Part shown: one piece after another, positions 11,305 to 23,398 of the stretch
Layout of the letters: the number at the start of each line of letters is the position of its first letter
Position numbering within the stretch: the stretch's first letter is position 1
Source of the DNA: Capillidium heterosporum
Lineage: Eukaryota > Entomophthoromycota > Entomophthoromycetes > Entomophthorales > Capillidiaceae
Assembly (NCBI GenBank): GCA_016630905.1
Contig: WBMQ01000012.1
Coordinates: forward strand, 1,419,680-1,483,679
Reading direction: 5' to 3'
Length of the DNA stretch: 64,000 bases
The notes under the pieces: generated by a model
Seen by the model: the letters and a program-made list of their open reading frames with translations, nothing else
Database searches by the model: none
Told to the model about the DNA's origin: nothing
Program-made: the position numbers and the translations under genes

Positions 11305-14044
11305 ATGAAAGAAACAGTAGAGGCAAAAGCAAGACAGAAAATGTACGACTACTACTTCCAACTGGTAGACGAAAGCAAGGAAGACATAAAGTACTTCCGC
11401 AGCATACTCAACTCCACTGAGGCTAAGGACTTGGACCACAACATTCCCATTACCCCCATGACTGCCATCCCCTTTGTTGCCAACTTGACTTCCAATGCCA
11501 GCCATATCAACGAGAGTTGGTTTACTTACTTCAAGGAGCAGTTCGAAAACTTGAAGAAGAACAGCAGCCAGACCAAAAACAAGTTCCATGGCCTGGACTA
11601 CTTAATAGTTCGGTATCCACTATTAGTAAGTCGATGCACTTGTAAATATATATTAACTCTGCTTTCCTCTTTCCATAGCTATGCATCCTATCGTACGCCC
11701 TCATAGAACTTGTTGTATACTTCATTATAAGGCAATTGGTCGTCCTCCAGGAGTTTTTCTTCAACAAGTAATTCATCTCATATCTATACACTAAATCTCA
11801 ATCAAATAGCCGTGGACAATTGACCGCCATCCGCGAACTACAAAAGAAATTGAAGGAAGCAACCACCTACTCGGAATGGAAGCTGAACGGTCAGAAGCTA
11901 GATGAACTTCTCGGTCTCAACCTGTGGAAGAAACAGCCCAAATTGAAGATTTATGACAACGAGTTGGTCCACAAGCTGCGCAGAAAGTCGGCGTACCTGA
12001 GAAAGTGTAATTTGAGTGATGAGTTGATGGATGTCCTCAAGAGTGGTGCTCTTAGACAGAACGTAGGCAACATCGAGAACACTGGTTTGTACTCGTCAAC
12101 TCACTTTGGAACTAAGAGGGTAACTTTGAATTTGGATACAGCAGCATATTAATCTAACTCATTTTTGGAAATGATAGGTCGTCGAAGATTTTTACACAGA
12201 AAGTAAAAAGAACACTTGAGCTTAAATACTAACACCACCTAATCTAGTGCACCTAAGCTTGGACTACATAAACCAAAACGACAAGATCCCCACGACAACC
12301 AAGAAACAGTTCCTAAGGGAAGTCTCGCAGAGCTACGGCCGGACTGCCTTGTGCTTAAGTGGTGGTGCCGCCTTAGGTTTCATGCACCTCGGTGTTATCA
12401 AGGCCCTCCTAGATTCCAACAACATGCCCAACATTTTGACGGGGACATCAGCTGGCTCCATCATAGCCTCCATGTATGCCTGCCGTACCGACGATGAGAT
12501 GCGCCAGCTTCTATTGCCTGAAGCACACGTTTTACTCAAGTGTTTCGGTGAGCCTTTGAATGTAAACTTCCCTTTCCCACCCAACCTACTAACAATTTCC
12601 ATAGATCAAATTCACTAGACTGATTCAAACCGGCAACTTGTACCCCATACTCCTTTACCCCACTTATACTAAACTCTTCATCTAGGTTCGATGCCGGTAA
12701 TTTTGGTGAGAAGCTCAACTGGGTTACCTTTGGAAATACTACCTTCTTGGAAGCTTATAAGCGCACTGGCAAAATTTTGAATATTACTGTTGTGCCTTTG
12801 GATTCTTACCTACCTCCCAAGTTGTTGAATTATATAACGACTCCCAACGTCGTCATATGGTCCGCAAGTAATTTTGCCCATATACGCTTATAGTTGTAAC
12901 CTAATTTTTCATTTTTTAGTTTTGGCAAGTTCAGCAGTCCCTGGTGTTATCGGCCCTATAACTTTGATGCAAAAGAATAGTTTGGGTAAGATCGAACCTT
13001 ACCTTTCGGCTGGGATGAAGTGGCGCGACGGTAGTTTGAAGATGGTACCTTTTGACAACTAATACAACGTGCTAAACCGGTGTTATTTTTAGGATATTCC
13101 GTTGAAAGCCCTAAACTCATTTGTAAGTCTATTTTATTTCAAAAGGTGATACTTATCAATCCGTAGTTCAACATCAAGTACACTATAGTCAGCCAAGTAA
13201 ACCCTCATATTCAGCTATTTTTCTTTGAAAATGGGAGGGTTGGCAAGCCTAGCTTGGTAACTGCGGCCCATGCCAGCAACCAGTACCAGGGCAAAGTTTG
13301 GTAAATTGATATCCTTTCGACTACGAATTAACATTCCAAACCCTAGGCGTGGTGGCTTCATTTTCTCGGCTTTGGAATACTACCTCAAATTGGATTTGAA
13401 AAAGTGGTTGCACGTCGTCCGCGACTTGGAGCTTCTACCTAGGTTTATGCGCTTGGATTGGTCCCAAGTCTTTTTGCAAAAGTTTGATGGCAACATGACT
13501 ATTTTGGTACTATTTCACCACTACTTTATTTATTTACATTTACTTTTAGCCGAGGCTGCGCCTTAAAGATTACTCTCAAATAATAACTGACCCCGATCAA
13601 GAGCAAGTAACTTACTGTCTTCAAGCCGGTCAGCAAGCCACCTGGCCCAAATTACATGCCATTGACAATCGGTTCAAACTCGAAATGAAGATCCTCACTC
13701 TTTTAAGGAAATTCGTCGACAAGGACGAAGACATCAACTTGAACCCTTCGAAAGACCCCAGCTTATTGGAATCCTTAGAAACGGAAGAATCGAAACAACT
13801 TCAGATTCCCAAGAAGAAAAAAGGTGCCAAACTGAGCTTACAGACCAAGACTTCCAATGATAACAGTGGGAGCTTTGGTGCTAATAGCAGCGATCGTGAA
13901 CAGGGTGAAGATGCTGGAACTGGGAATACGATTCCTAAACTCATGATCAATAGCCAGCAAATTGAGGACGGTAATGGTAACAACTCGGTTATAGAGTTTT
14001 TGTTGGATAATTTGGAGGATAAGGATTCTGATAGTTCGAATTAA
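11305..14044 (+). CDS. Patatin-like triacylglycerol lipase (TGL3/4/5 family)
   Basis: Hydrolyses stored triacylglycerol at lipid droplets; the family can also have acyltransferase or phospholipase activity. Predicted exons: 11305-11625, 11679-11767, 11810-12119, 12178-12202, 12248-12528, 12605-12639, 12686-12867, 12920-13044, 13093-13122, 13167-13300, 13347-13506, 13550-14044; 728 aa. The N-terminus has a hydrophobic segment (LCILSYALIELVVYFIIRQLVVL) followed by the DUF3336-type region (RELQKKLKEATTYSEW). The patatin core shows the oxyanion GGAALG (287-292), the nucleophile motif GTSAGS with Ser316 and the dyad Asp451 in WRDGS; FNIKYTIVSQVNPH and QATWPKL are also family signatures. The tail is Ser/Asn/Asp-rich. 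The donor of intron 5 is uncertain: the strong site at 12548 breaks frame, and only a weak GTTTTA site at 12529 keeps it open. All catalytic residues are intact. Which of TGL3, 4 or 5 it matches cannot be decided here. Confidence 0.88.
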
Positions 14045-14322
14045 GTTATTAAGGCAGTTTTTATTATTAAAAGTAAAAGTCTTATATCTAGTATATGTAT
14101 TTCAATACTTCTATACGTTCATCAACTAAACAAACACTTTAGCATCCCATCAAGACAAAAGCTTTTGCTTACTATATCTACTTTAGGCCACCTCAACTGA
14201 TATTATAACTACATCCTACTTTTCCCCAAGTCTATAGAATTTACTTTTCAGTATCTTTATACTATAGGTCTACAATATAGATGTGGCGCTAATAACAATA
14301 AAGGTAGTTCAGCTTTATTAAG

Positions 14323-14941
14323 TGACACCTTAGTTCTTCAGCCAAGTCGTATATTGAATATCAAATTATTTTCAAGTAGTTTATATTAGTGCTACTACTC
14401 GATAATGTGCTTCGGACTACGTATTTCTATCTCTTATATATGTAATTCACATTACCTTAAATTGCTGCTAGTTCATTTAAATCTGCCTGGGATTGATTGC
14501 CTGCTACAGATATAGTTTCTGTTCACCTTGGATTTCAAACCCTCCAAATTGCCACTGTAAATTAATCGTCAGGAAGAATTTTCTTACATGTCGTCGAGCT
14601 ATGATTTTTTCCAGAGCTACGATATATATATCAAGACTCTCGCCTAGAGAAGAAGGGGGTTCTGTGCTGATTTGGTTTTCGTTGGTTTTGAAGATCTTTT
14701 GGGTTGTCTTGGGATATAAATTTTTAGTTTGAATGAGATTCCTAGCCTATAGCTTTGTGAGAATTGAGAGTTTTGAGTATTGTTATTGATTATAAAGTAA
14801 TCCTTGCGTCTATGTTAGCTAGCCCACAACACGATTAAACACATCACATCCTATGCCGAAGAACCCACCAGTTTGACCGAACCCACTTGACTGGAAATCC
14901 GAGCCAATGGTCAGACACTCAACGAGATCGACCAGCCAATA
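14323..14941 (-). mobile_element. Solo LTR, family B, reverse orientation, TSD TTAAG
   Basis: A 619-bp element aligning by eye along its length with the family B LTRs near 49.6 kb and 56.1 kb. It is flanked on both sides by TTAAG (14318-14322 and 14942-14946). The plus strand starts TGACACCTTAG and ends ACCAGCCAATA, so C-to-T changed the terminal CCAACA. It lies in gene-rich DNA between the lipase and SAC3 and keeps far more G+C than the copies in the AT-rich block. There is no internal retroelement coding sequence. Confidence 0.85.
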
Positions 14942-15144
14942 TTAAGTTAATAATACTCAATTTTATGAGTATATCCATATCTGCACGATAAATTTCAACA
15001 ATATCCATCAAGGAATGCCAACTTTTGAAAACTTTATCATGCAAATTTAAAACGTCTACAAAAAATTGAATTTCATTGATTTAAAAGTAGCTTTCATCAA
15101 ACTCTAGCTCGTCACTTCAAGTTTACAGAAGCTTCTAGCATCAA

Positions 15145-18100
15145 ATGGACCAGGACACAGAAGAAGCCAAGCGAAGACGTAAGGAGCGCTTCAAGACGAA
15201 TGATGAACACCCTTTTTACCAAGTAACCATCCTCTATAAGTCTCAAACTAACAAGTCAAAAAGCTCGATAGGGAGCGACCCCAACTTAGAGCAGCCTTCA
15301 TACGAGATGGGTTGATGGCTGACCCCAACAAGCGATACAACCTCGACGAAGCTATAGAACTAGTAGGGCTATGTACCGATATGTGTCCCGACTACGAGAT
15401 GTATAAAAGGGATAAGGAAGGTCAGATAGATCAATTCGAAAGAGTATGCATTTTGAAATTTCACTTAAGCTGACTTTATAAAAGGACCCAGCAACTAAAG
15501 AGATGGACCCCAGTCGAGTTATCAAGAAATTCTCGCGTTCAGCAGCTGGGAAGGAGGCACCGCTTCCATCCGACATCCTTACACCAGCTGCTATAAAGGC
15601 ATGATATAACGCAAATACTGTTAGCTGACAATTTTCTAGAGAACAATGGATTACCTAATTGATAATATTGTTGCCAACGAGCCCACATTTAAGAACTGCC
15701 ACTCCTTTGTAAGGGACCGCACACGATCTATGCGAAATGAGTTCGTACCCCAGCATTACACTGGTGAAGAGTCGGTCTACGTGTATGAACGCTGTGTCCG
15801 ATTCCATATAGCTTCCTTGCATTACTTTAGTGTCGAAGATCCAACAGAGATTCGACTGGAATTAGAACAAGCTACTAACGGTAACACTTTATCCGATACG
15901 TTTTTTAATTATTTAGCTTTGATCAGTCTTATGGAAGCTTATCAGGATCTAAGTAAGAAAGGGATCAGATGCGAGAACGAGCCCGAATTCCGTATGTACC
16001 ATGAGCTTTTTTACCTCAAGAGGATAAAGCTGAAGCCAAGGGTTTGGGACAAATCAGAGATCAGTACTTCTCCATACGGCCAACTTTACCGATTAGTTAA
16101 CTTACTCATGCGCAAGATACGGACGATGTACATTGGCTTGAAAGCCAACAACCCTATCGATTTTTTCGATTTTAGTGGATTTTTCGAGTTACTGCCTAAG
16201 CTTAGGGGATGCTATATTCTCGCAATCTTCCTTGAACTGCACATCCCACTTATCCAAGCGCTGGGGCTTGGTCAGATAGCGCACAGCTTGTATGGGCGTA
16301 GCACCTCTTACCCTATTGATAAAATTGTTACTATACTTGGGTTCAACAATGTTGAGGATGCCAAACGAGTTTGCAAGGATTGTCGTTTAGGTGTTGCTAA
16401 TTCACGGGTCTTTTTCAGCAACAATGGTGTGCGCTTGTTTAAAGGTATACGAACTTGAAATTATATTTAACCAAATTACCTATAGTCCCCAGCCTCAGTA
16501 TATATAACTCCAAACACTTCCAAAACAACTTGGTTGATAGTCTTAGGGATGATTTCGCATATGCAGACATTATCCACGGGCGGATACTGCCTGATGAAGA
16601 TACCATTCAAGCCTTGAGTGAGTTTATCGATCAAGATAATCCCTTTGAGGACCAATTCACCCTGATGGACTTAACTGAGCTTCAAGTTGACGTAGCTCCA
16701 AATGTTTTAAGTATCGGTGAACAGATAGAAGCCTCCAGTTCCCCCAAAAGTAGCTTAGAAGTTATTGATAACCACCAATATCAGCCTGAATCTACAATTC
16801 AACCACAGGTCTCTGTGGTTGAAGATTCCAAGATATACTCTTTCAACTTTCAACCAGTTCAGCAACCTATTTTCAATCTATTTCAACCTAGCATTAACCA
16901 GGCAGAAGCTGATTCGATAGTTAGCCCCGAAAATGAAGAGAATATTGAAGACTACATAGTCGACCAACTAGATCAAGGCGAAAGTGCAAATGAAGAAACT
17001 GAAAGTTCAACCCATTCAACCTTGGAACCAACTTTGATTGATGGGTTACCAAATTTTATTCCCGAATTCCCAACCGAGTATGACGGCTCCAACTCCTTGC
17101 AGAACCTGGCTGACAGGCCCTTTACCACAACCCCAACTTTCGACGATCTAACTAGCGAGCATGATGAGATCTCAAATAGGATAGGCACCCTCCAATTCTA
17201 CCTAAAAGGTGTCAACCCTTATACATTGCTTCAAAAACCCGACGAGTACCGAATCTACCGTTCACTTAAAATGAAGCTAAACTTCTATAAATCGCACCGG
17301 AATTACTTGACAAAGAAACTGAGGCGTCTTGGCTACCCCACTCAGTTGCTTCGTACCAGGCTCTCGCACGTCAAGCCCACACCCCCGACCAAAAGCCAAC
17401 TTATCTCGCAACAGTTTCGCAACCTCTTCAAAGTTATGGAAGATTGCAATATCCAATTACGAGAGAACGTCGCACTTAGGGATAACTGCACCGACCGTAA
17501 GATCCTAAATTTGAAAGAGCTTTATACCAACAGTTTGGCCTCATGCGATACTTTAACTTTGATGTCGCGAAGGAGGTTTGCGTTCCACATCCAGCTCAAC
17601 GTCATGACTCCAAAACCCACCACCAAGGAAGTAAAGTGGGTCAAGCGCAAGCTACACTTAGATCCAGGTAGTTCGGGAACCCAGTTGAGCTCTGGAACCT
17701 TTAGGCTAGGTGGATCGGATATAAGTTTTTCAACAACAGCGTCAGACATGGCTTCCAGTTTTGAGCGAGTTACAAATGTAAGACTTATAGTAACATAATC
17801 AACTGATATTTTATTAGGACAATCGGTACTTGATAAACCTCGCTTTATTCCAGATGATGAGTAAACCTACGGAATTGACCAAGTAAGCACATGTTTAAAT
17901 TTATACTAATATATTCCAAAGTTACTGGAAATTGGAAGCGATTCGCTTGACCACATTCTTAGCTTCCGACGCTTTCCAAAGAGATTCAGTAGTAGGTATC
18001 CTGTACATCCCTACCACTAGTGAAGATAAGACATCATCACAGGTAAATATATATATATTACAAACTAATTCAGTCCAGGATGTCCTATCCAACTTGAAAC

Positions 18101-18929
18101 GCCATGTCCCATCCGGAATGTTTAGCAGAGACGTTGAATTCAACGTAGCTATCATCAAAGGTGAAGCACCCACCTTCCTGCTCGCAAATCTACTCAGCGA
18201 CATGCTTCAAAAGACGGTTCCTATATCTACGCCTGCTACTCCCAACTGTAACAACTATCTCAATTCCAAACACTCATACTAATTTTTACATAGTCGATAT
18301 TTTCGATTTCAAGGTGTCGTTCTTGAACTTCTGCGCCAACTTTTACAACGCTGAATTGCTAGATTCAAGTTTTGCCTTTGCCCACTATTTGAACCGATGC
18401 TTGCTCCAGCTAAACGTTAGTACCAAGTTGCTGAAGCTCAAGGATGTAACGTTGTACAAACCTCAATCGGTACCACCCTCTTTAATCTCCACCAAAAGGT
18501 AAATGTAACTTTCTATGATATATACTAATGTTGCAGTTCGCCCCAATGGATACAAAGTACCTACCATAGTACCCTCAAATATTTTGGTTTACTCCCATCC
18601 CCAGGTGCACATGCCCAAGGTATATACTTGTTTTACTTGCAACTAATTATTCTAGGTCCAAGCGAACTATTTAAGGATGTCATTATAAAGGTAGCAAATG
18701 GCTATTTTAGGCAAGATCTGCATGTAAAGGACTACTCCAACATAGAGCTCAACACAACTCTGTTCAAATTCCAATCGAGTCTAAACGGTGAACTTGGAGC
18801 AATCTTCCAAGTCTCAAAAGCTAAGAGGTGTTGCTAATTGGATTTATAATATACTTATGCTTTAGTAGGATTAGGCCGGAGACCACCAAGTTTACTAACT
18901 ACTCCACTAAGTTAGTTCGAGCTAGATGA
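15145..18929 (+). CDS. SAC3: Sac3/GANP family nuclear mRNA export factor
   Basis: Scaffold of the TREX-2 complex, which couples transcription to mRNA export at the nuclear pore. Predicted exons: 15145-15222, 15264-15443, 15485-15598, 15640-16444, 16486-17777, 17818-17882, 17922-18247, 18294-18498, 18537-18619, 18656-18827, 18866-18929; 1127 aa, all junctions in frame. The hallmark GLCTDMCPDYE is at 61-71, followed by SRVIKKFSRSAAGKE, then TMDYLIDNI, the SAC3/PCI-like helical region (about residues 125-390) and LRDDFAYADIIHG. The middle is acidic and Gln/Ser-rich, with coil-forming segments around residues 630-700. The C-terminal region (FLASDAFQRDSVVGILYIP...) has alternating strand and helix character, loosely like the MCM3AP part of animal GANP. 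Intron 3 has a GC donor (15599-15639, 41 nt). An AATAAA signal follows at 18939. Confidence 0.9.
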
Positions 18930-19280
18930 CTGACTTATAATAAATTATTATTTTAAATAAATTTGGTCTTGTTTGTCAACCAATAAAATTTTATATAGTT
19001 TCGACTTTGTGATATTCCTTCAGCAATAAACTTTATAGTAAAGTTACATAAAATTTAGCTGGTTGTTGGCAAACTGGCAGTTGAAAGATAAGACCTTTAT
19101 TCGATTTCAAATTATCTGTAGTTTTGAAATGTATATTAAATTTCAAATATTTTATAAACTGATGGCTTGTATTGCTTGGATTCGATAAAATAAATATGTT
19201 TTTAGTTGCGGGATCGTATAATAGTACTAATTCATCTTTAATCAACTTCTATCTAAACCCAGATCGACAATCAAATCAAC
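18930..19280. other. Convergent 3' intergenic region (SAC3/CMS1)
   Basis: A 351-bp AT-rich spacer between two convergent genes. It has an AATAAA (18939-18944) ten bases after the SAC3 stop, a likely polyadenylation signal. Nothing else is recognisable. Confidence 0.55.
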
Positions 19281-20366
19281 TTAAAAGTAAGCCAACTTGG
19301 TCCCAGTTAAAACAACCGATCTCAACTTATCCTTAAGTAAGTCCAAAGCAGCTACTCCCAAGTCAGGTGATGTAAAGATATTTCTTTGCTTGGCGTCTAG
19401 CTGCAAGTCGTATACAATTAACTTTAAATCTTGGAGGGAGACGGCCTCTACATAATAGAGTATAAGTACAACAAAGAATATGAAAATCAAACTATTTACC
19501 TAAATCAATGAGCTCAATAATCCTAGAAGGGGTGCCTACGATAATATCAACTCTTTTACTCTTGAGAAATTTTTGTTGCTCGGTAACCTTGAGGTGCTTG
19601 GCGAATCCCTTAAAGACGCTTAGCTTACTGTCTACCTCCTTTATCGTCCTAATACATGCATTGTTAGTATATTTGTAGCTTCAATAGAAACTTACCTTAT
19701 CAGATTAGTTGCTCGAATAGCTGAAGTAGTGACTACTAGTAGCTTGGGTAGACCTAAGTTGCTGTTGGTTTGAAGTAGCTGGGAGGGATCGATAACTAGA
19801 ACAAAAATTTTGGTCAAGGATAATTCATTTTGAGCATGGTAATGATAATAAGGCTTACTGCTTTTTATATAAGTGCCCAAGGTATTGACCGTGTGTACTT
19901 GATCCAGCTTTGTGTTGTCGACAAAGTTTTCACCTGGTTGAAAAGTATAAGTACCGTATTATGTTGTGATGATAAAACTTACTTTTGAAATTAAATTCGT
20001 CCAATTCGATCTGTGACAGCTTGGGGAACCTGTCCTTTATAGCTTGCTCGGTATACATTTTCAGCTCTTCTGGAGTAGCTGCTGAGACATCAAACTCCTT
20101 CAAGGAAAACTTACCCTTTTCTAAATTTTTAACAAAATAAACTAACCAATTTAATTTACCTTGTGTTTCTTCTTAGGAGCGGAACTAGTTTTGGTACGTT
20201 TGCTAGCAACTTTCTCTTTCGTTTCGGTGTCTGAATTGGCAGAATCTTCGACTTCTTCGTCCCCCTCAACTTCATTGTTGCCATCTACCCCATCGTCGGA
20301 TAGATAAAACTCATCCTCTAAAGAGTCGCCTGACTTTCCTTTCTCTATACTTTTGTCTAAAGCCAT
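19281..20366 (-). CDS. CMS1: Cms1/CMSS1-like 90S pre-ribosome protein
   Basis: Cms1 associates with U3-containing 90S pre-ribosomes and resembles one RecA lobe of a helicase without full motifs. Exons, transcribed leftward: 20366-20160, 20115-19983, 19933-19859, 19795-19696, 19648-19500, 19447-19281, giving 276 aa, the family's usual size. The N-terminus is acidic (SLEDEFYLSDDG...) followed by a Lys-rich patch (SAPKKKHKGK), fitting nucleolar localisation. The core shows GLPKLLVVTTSAIRATNLIR, VDIIVGTPSRI and LIVYDLQLDAKQRNIF, the Cms1 signatures. The second exon starts after AAAAG at 20116 rather than after TTTAG, because only that choice keeps the frame. It converges with SAC3 and is divergent from the HD-domain gene. 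Confidence 0.85.
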
Positions 20367-21190
20367 GTTTCAATTTTGGTTGTTTGGTTTGAAGCAAAAT
20401 GTAGGTAAAATCTTGGAGGTATTGGAATTTAAGTTTTGATCCTTGAAAATTTTTTTGGGTTTTTTATTCTCTAGATTTGAGTTGGATTTATGACAAGTTA
20501 TTAAAGAGTTTTCTTTTTTCAAAGCAGATGTTCATTATGTTGAAATTTTTAAGCTTTTATATTTGAGGCAGAGCATTTGAAGTGTACTTTTGTCAAGCAT
20601 TACAGACATGATCCAAAGGATCCTTAACTTATCTTTGCTAAAAACTATTTTGGTATTTACTATCAATGGATCTAAATGTAAAATCTACTATAGGTCTGGA
20701 TTGATGCGAACTCTTGTAGGCTACAAGATTCAATAAAACCAATACAGAGTTTATATGTGACTACTAAACTATAGTATATTTTATGTGGATATATTTGAAG
20801 GTACATACTGCTCTATAATATCATCAGGCACTCTAATTCTTATTTTTGGCAAGCAGGAGTTGATTATTGAAAGGAGAAAGTATACTTGAATTTATAAATG
20901 AGTATTTGTATATCAATAGCTTTGATATGTCTCTATCAAGACTTTTAACACAATGGCTTATTTGATATGCTAAAATGATGGATTCTACAGAAAGTAATAT
21001 TCATACATATTTGACAAATTGCTTGATCTACTCCAAAACTCATGGTCTATTTGATTTGGATCAACGTCATACCATAAACTTGATAATTCAAGCTTAAAAG
21101 CTCTAGCTTTTGGAAAGTTTAGGCTATAAATGTAAAGGCACGCTTCCCCTTCGACACTTCAGATATTTAAGAGTAGGGCTGGATAAAAAT
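20367..21190. promoter_or_regulatory. Shared upstream region, CMS1 and HD gene
   Basis: An 824-bp AT-rich divergent intergenic region. It must contain the promoters of CMS1 (leftward) and the SAMHD1-like gene (rightward). I could not identify specific factor sites. Confidence 0.45.
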
Positions 21191-23006
21191 ATGGATTTGG
21201 ATAACGGCAAGTATATCAAGGACCCGATTCATGTAGGAAGTTTGGGGTGAATATTCAAACTAATTTTGGCTTTATCTTTATTTTATTAGGGGCATATATT
21301 CGTACGAAAAGAAGCTTTGCAGTTTATCGATACCGAACAATTTCAAAGGCTGCGATACCTGCACCAACTAGGTTCATCTTATTTCGTGTATCCAGGTGCT
21401 TCACACCGTAGGTTTGAACATTCGATAGGTAAGGATTTTTGTTAATAGATGATGTTGATAAACTGTTATATGGATACTTAGGAGTATTCCATTTGGCGGA
21501 AGAGCTATGTACCAATTTGAAGCAGAATCAACCCGAGTTGGAGTTGACCAACACTGATATATTAAACGTAAGTTTAGCTGGGCTGTGTCATGATTTAGGT
21601 AACTTTTCAATATTTGCAATATTTAATTTGATGCTTGTACGTTTTTAGGACATGGCCCATTCAGTCACCTATTCGATAATCTGTTCTTACCTAAAGCCAA
21701 GTACCTTTAAAGTGTTGAGTTTTTTTAAAATTTTGTTTATGAACAGTCCTCAAACAACTTGGACCCATGAAGAAGGGTCGCAACTTATGTTAGAGTATTT
21801 AATTGATAGTAACAGCATTGATATCGATACCCAGTCAGTCAAGGAGATAAAGGAGTATATCCTGGGACTGCCACCTAATATGACCAATTTAAGGGAGAAA
21901 GGGTATTTATTTGATATCGTTTCCAATAAGCGAAATGGGTTGGATGTCGATAAGTTCGATTACCTGCAGCGCGATGCCTTTAACATTGGTTTACCTATTT
22001 CATTTGATGTTAAAAGGTAGTTTTGGTTTGGTTTAGCGGTCTTTAATTTTTTATGTGCTGTAGATTCTTGAACTACAACAAGGTTTCCAACAATCAAATT
22101 TGTTACAACCAGAAAGAGTTTAACAATGTGTATGAACTTTTCCATACGCGGTACTCTATGTTCAAACGGGTGTATTGCCATAGGGTTTGTAAGTTTGTTT
22201 TTGGATTTGATTCGATTTGATTTTTAACTTCTTTTGAAGCACGAGCTATCGACCTCATGATAACCGACGCCTTACTACTTGCTGACCCCACCTTGAAGCT
22301 ATCTGAAAGCATCTATGAACCGGAAGCCTATCTTCATGTGACAGATGATATCCTACAGGATATTTCCAAGTCTAAGCTTGCAGTAACAACGTTGAGTTTA
22401 GTTATTTTGTTAACGTTACTTTTCCAAATTTTAGGAATTGACCGATGCTAAAAAGCTGATCAAAAGGATATTTACGAGGCAACTATATGATTTTGTCGAC
22501 CAAGTTATCATCCCGCCTACTAATTACGAGTACATTAACAAAGTAAGTTGTCACTTGATATACATCGGTTAAATTGAGTACGTTAGGATAAGATTACCGA
22601 AGCGGATGTTGTTGCTGAACGTAGTAGTGACATGGTGATGTTCGAATAATGTGATGTCATCTTGGATTGGAACACTTTGAGTTACGGTAAAGGCACTGCC
22701 AATCCGGTTGACTATGTGACTTTCTACTCCAAGGACCAGAAGCGTAAGATTGCATATTTTGACTTGCTAATATTGACTTTATTGGTTTGAATTTCAATAG
22801 GTGGCTACAAGATGTCCAATAACCTTTCTTATTTGACACCTAGCCAGTTTATGGAAGTTACGCTAAGAGTGTATTCAAAGCATAAGAATAAGGTATTGAA
22901 TTTTTTGCATTTGCATTTGGCTAATAGCTTTACAAAATAGACGGAAGCTATTCGAGTTGCCTTCCAGAGGCTGGTGAAGAAGTTGGGGTTGACGAATGAA
23001 AACTAA
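21191..23006 (+). CDS. SAMHD1-like HD-domain hydrolase with in-frame TAA
   Basis: Family members are HD-domain phosphohydrolases; the best known degrade dNTPs. Predicted exons: 21191-21232, 21290-21428, 21482-21598, 21649-21700, 21747-22016, 22064-22188, 22240-22382, 22435-22542, 22587-22743, 22801-22892, 22941-23006. The metal-binding set is complete: H58 (FEHSIG), H97-D98 ([11 protein letters not shown]) and D185 (VDKFDY). KDPIHGHI and [11 protein letters not shown] are family signatures. There is no SAM domain. Codon 353 (22647-22649) is TAA, yet the same frame continues with conserved SAMHD1-type sequence ([22 protein letters not shown]) across two more in-frame introns to a second TAA at 23004-23006. 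The product is 352 aa if terminated or 435 aa if read through. No splice pair I tried removes the stop in frame. Readthrough, sequence error or recent pseudogenisation are the options. Confidence 0.85.
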
Positions 23007-23398
23007 ATAAGTTGCTATTTTGTTCTTTTTGGTTGTAGGAGTTTGTACGGGTAAATATAAGCTAGCTTAAGAGATTAATAGGATTTCAAGATATGTACTT
23101 TTGAAAGATCTTGTTTCTAAATTTATTAGATTGTCACTTTTATTCCTATATTCCATTTATTTTTAACAGCTATTTATCCAAAGGAAGCACTAGATACCTA
23201 TTTGAGCAAGTTATATGTTTTTATTTGATAATCTTCATTTCGCCTATAGGTGAATACAGGTGAATAAAAGTCAAAACTGGCCTAAGCGGACGTCTCTAGT
23301 TTATAAACTAATAGCAACTATTTATGCATCGACAAATCAATAAGTTTCATAGGAAGGATCAACGTTAACTTATACAGCTAGAATCAACTTTTACTATA
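23007..23398. other. Convergent 3' intergenic region (HD gene/CMR1)
   Basis: A 392-bp AT-rich spacer between convergent genes. No gene or repeat is recognised. Confidence 0.5.

Noticed and set aside
14493-14732. 79-codon frame between lipase and SAC3
   Set aside because: It lies entirely within the solo LTR at 14323-14941 and begins and ends without any retroelement protein motif.
18043-18073. Possible 31-nt intron in SAC3
   Set aside because: Removing it breaks the frame, it is shorter than any other intron here, and the unspliced reading (VNIYILQTN) fits a beta strand in the surrounding domain.
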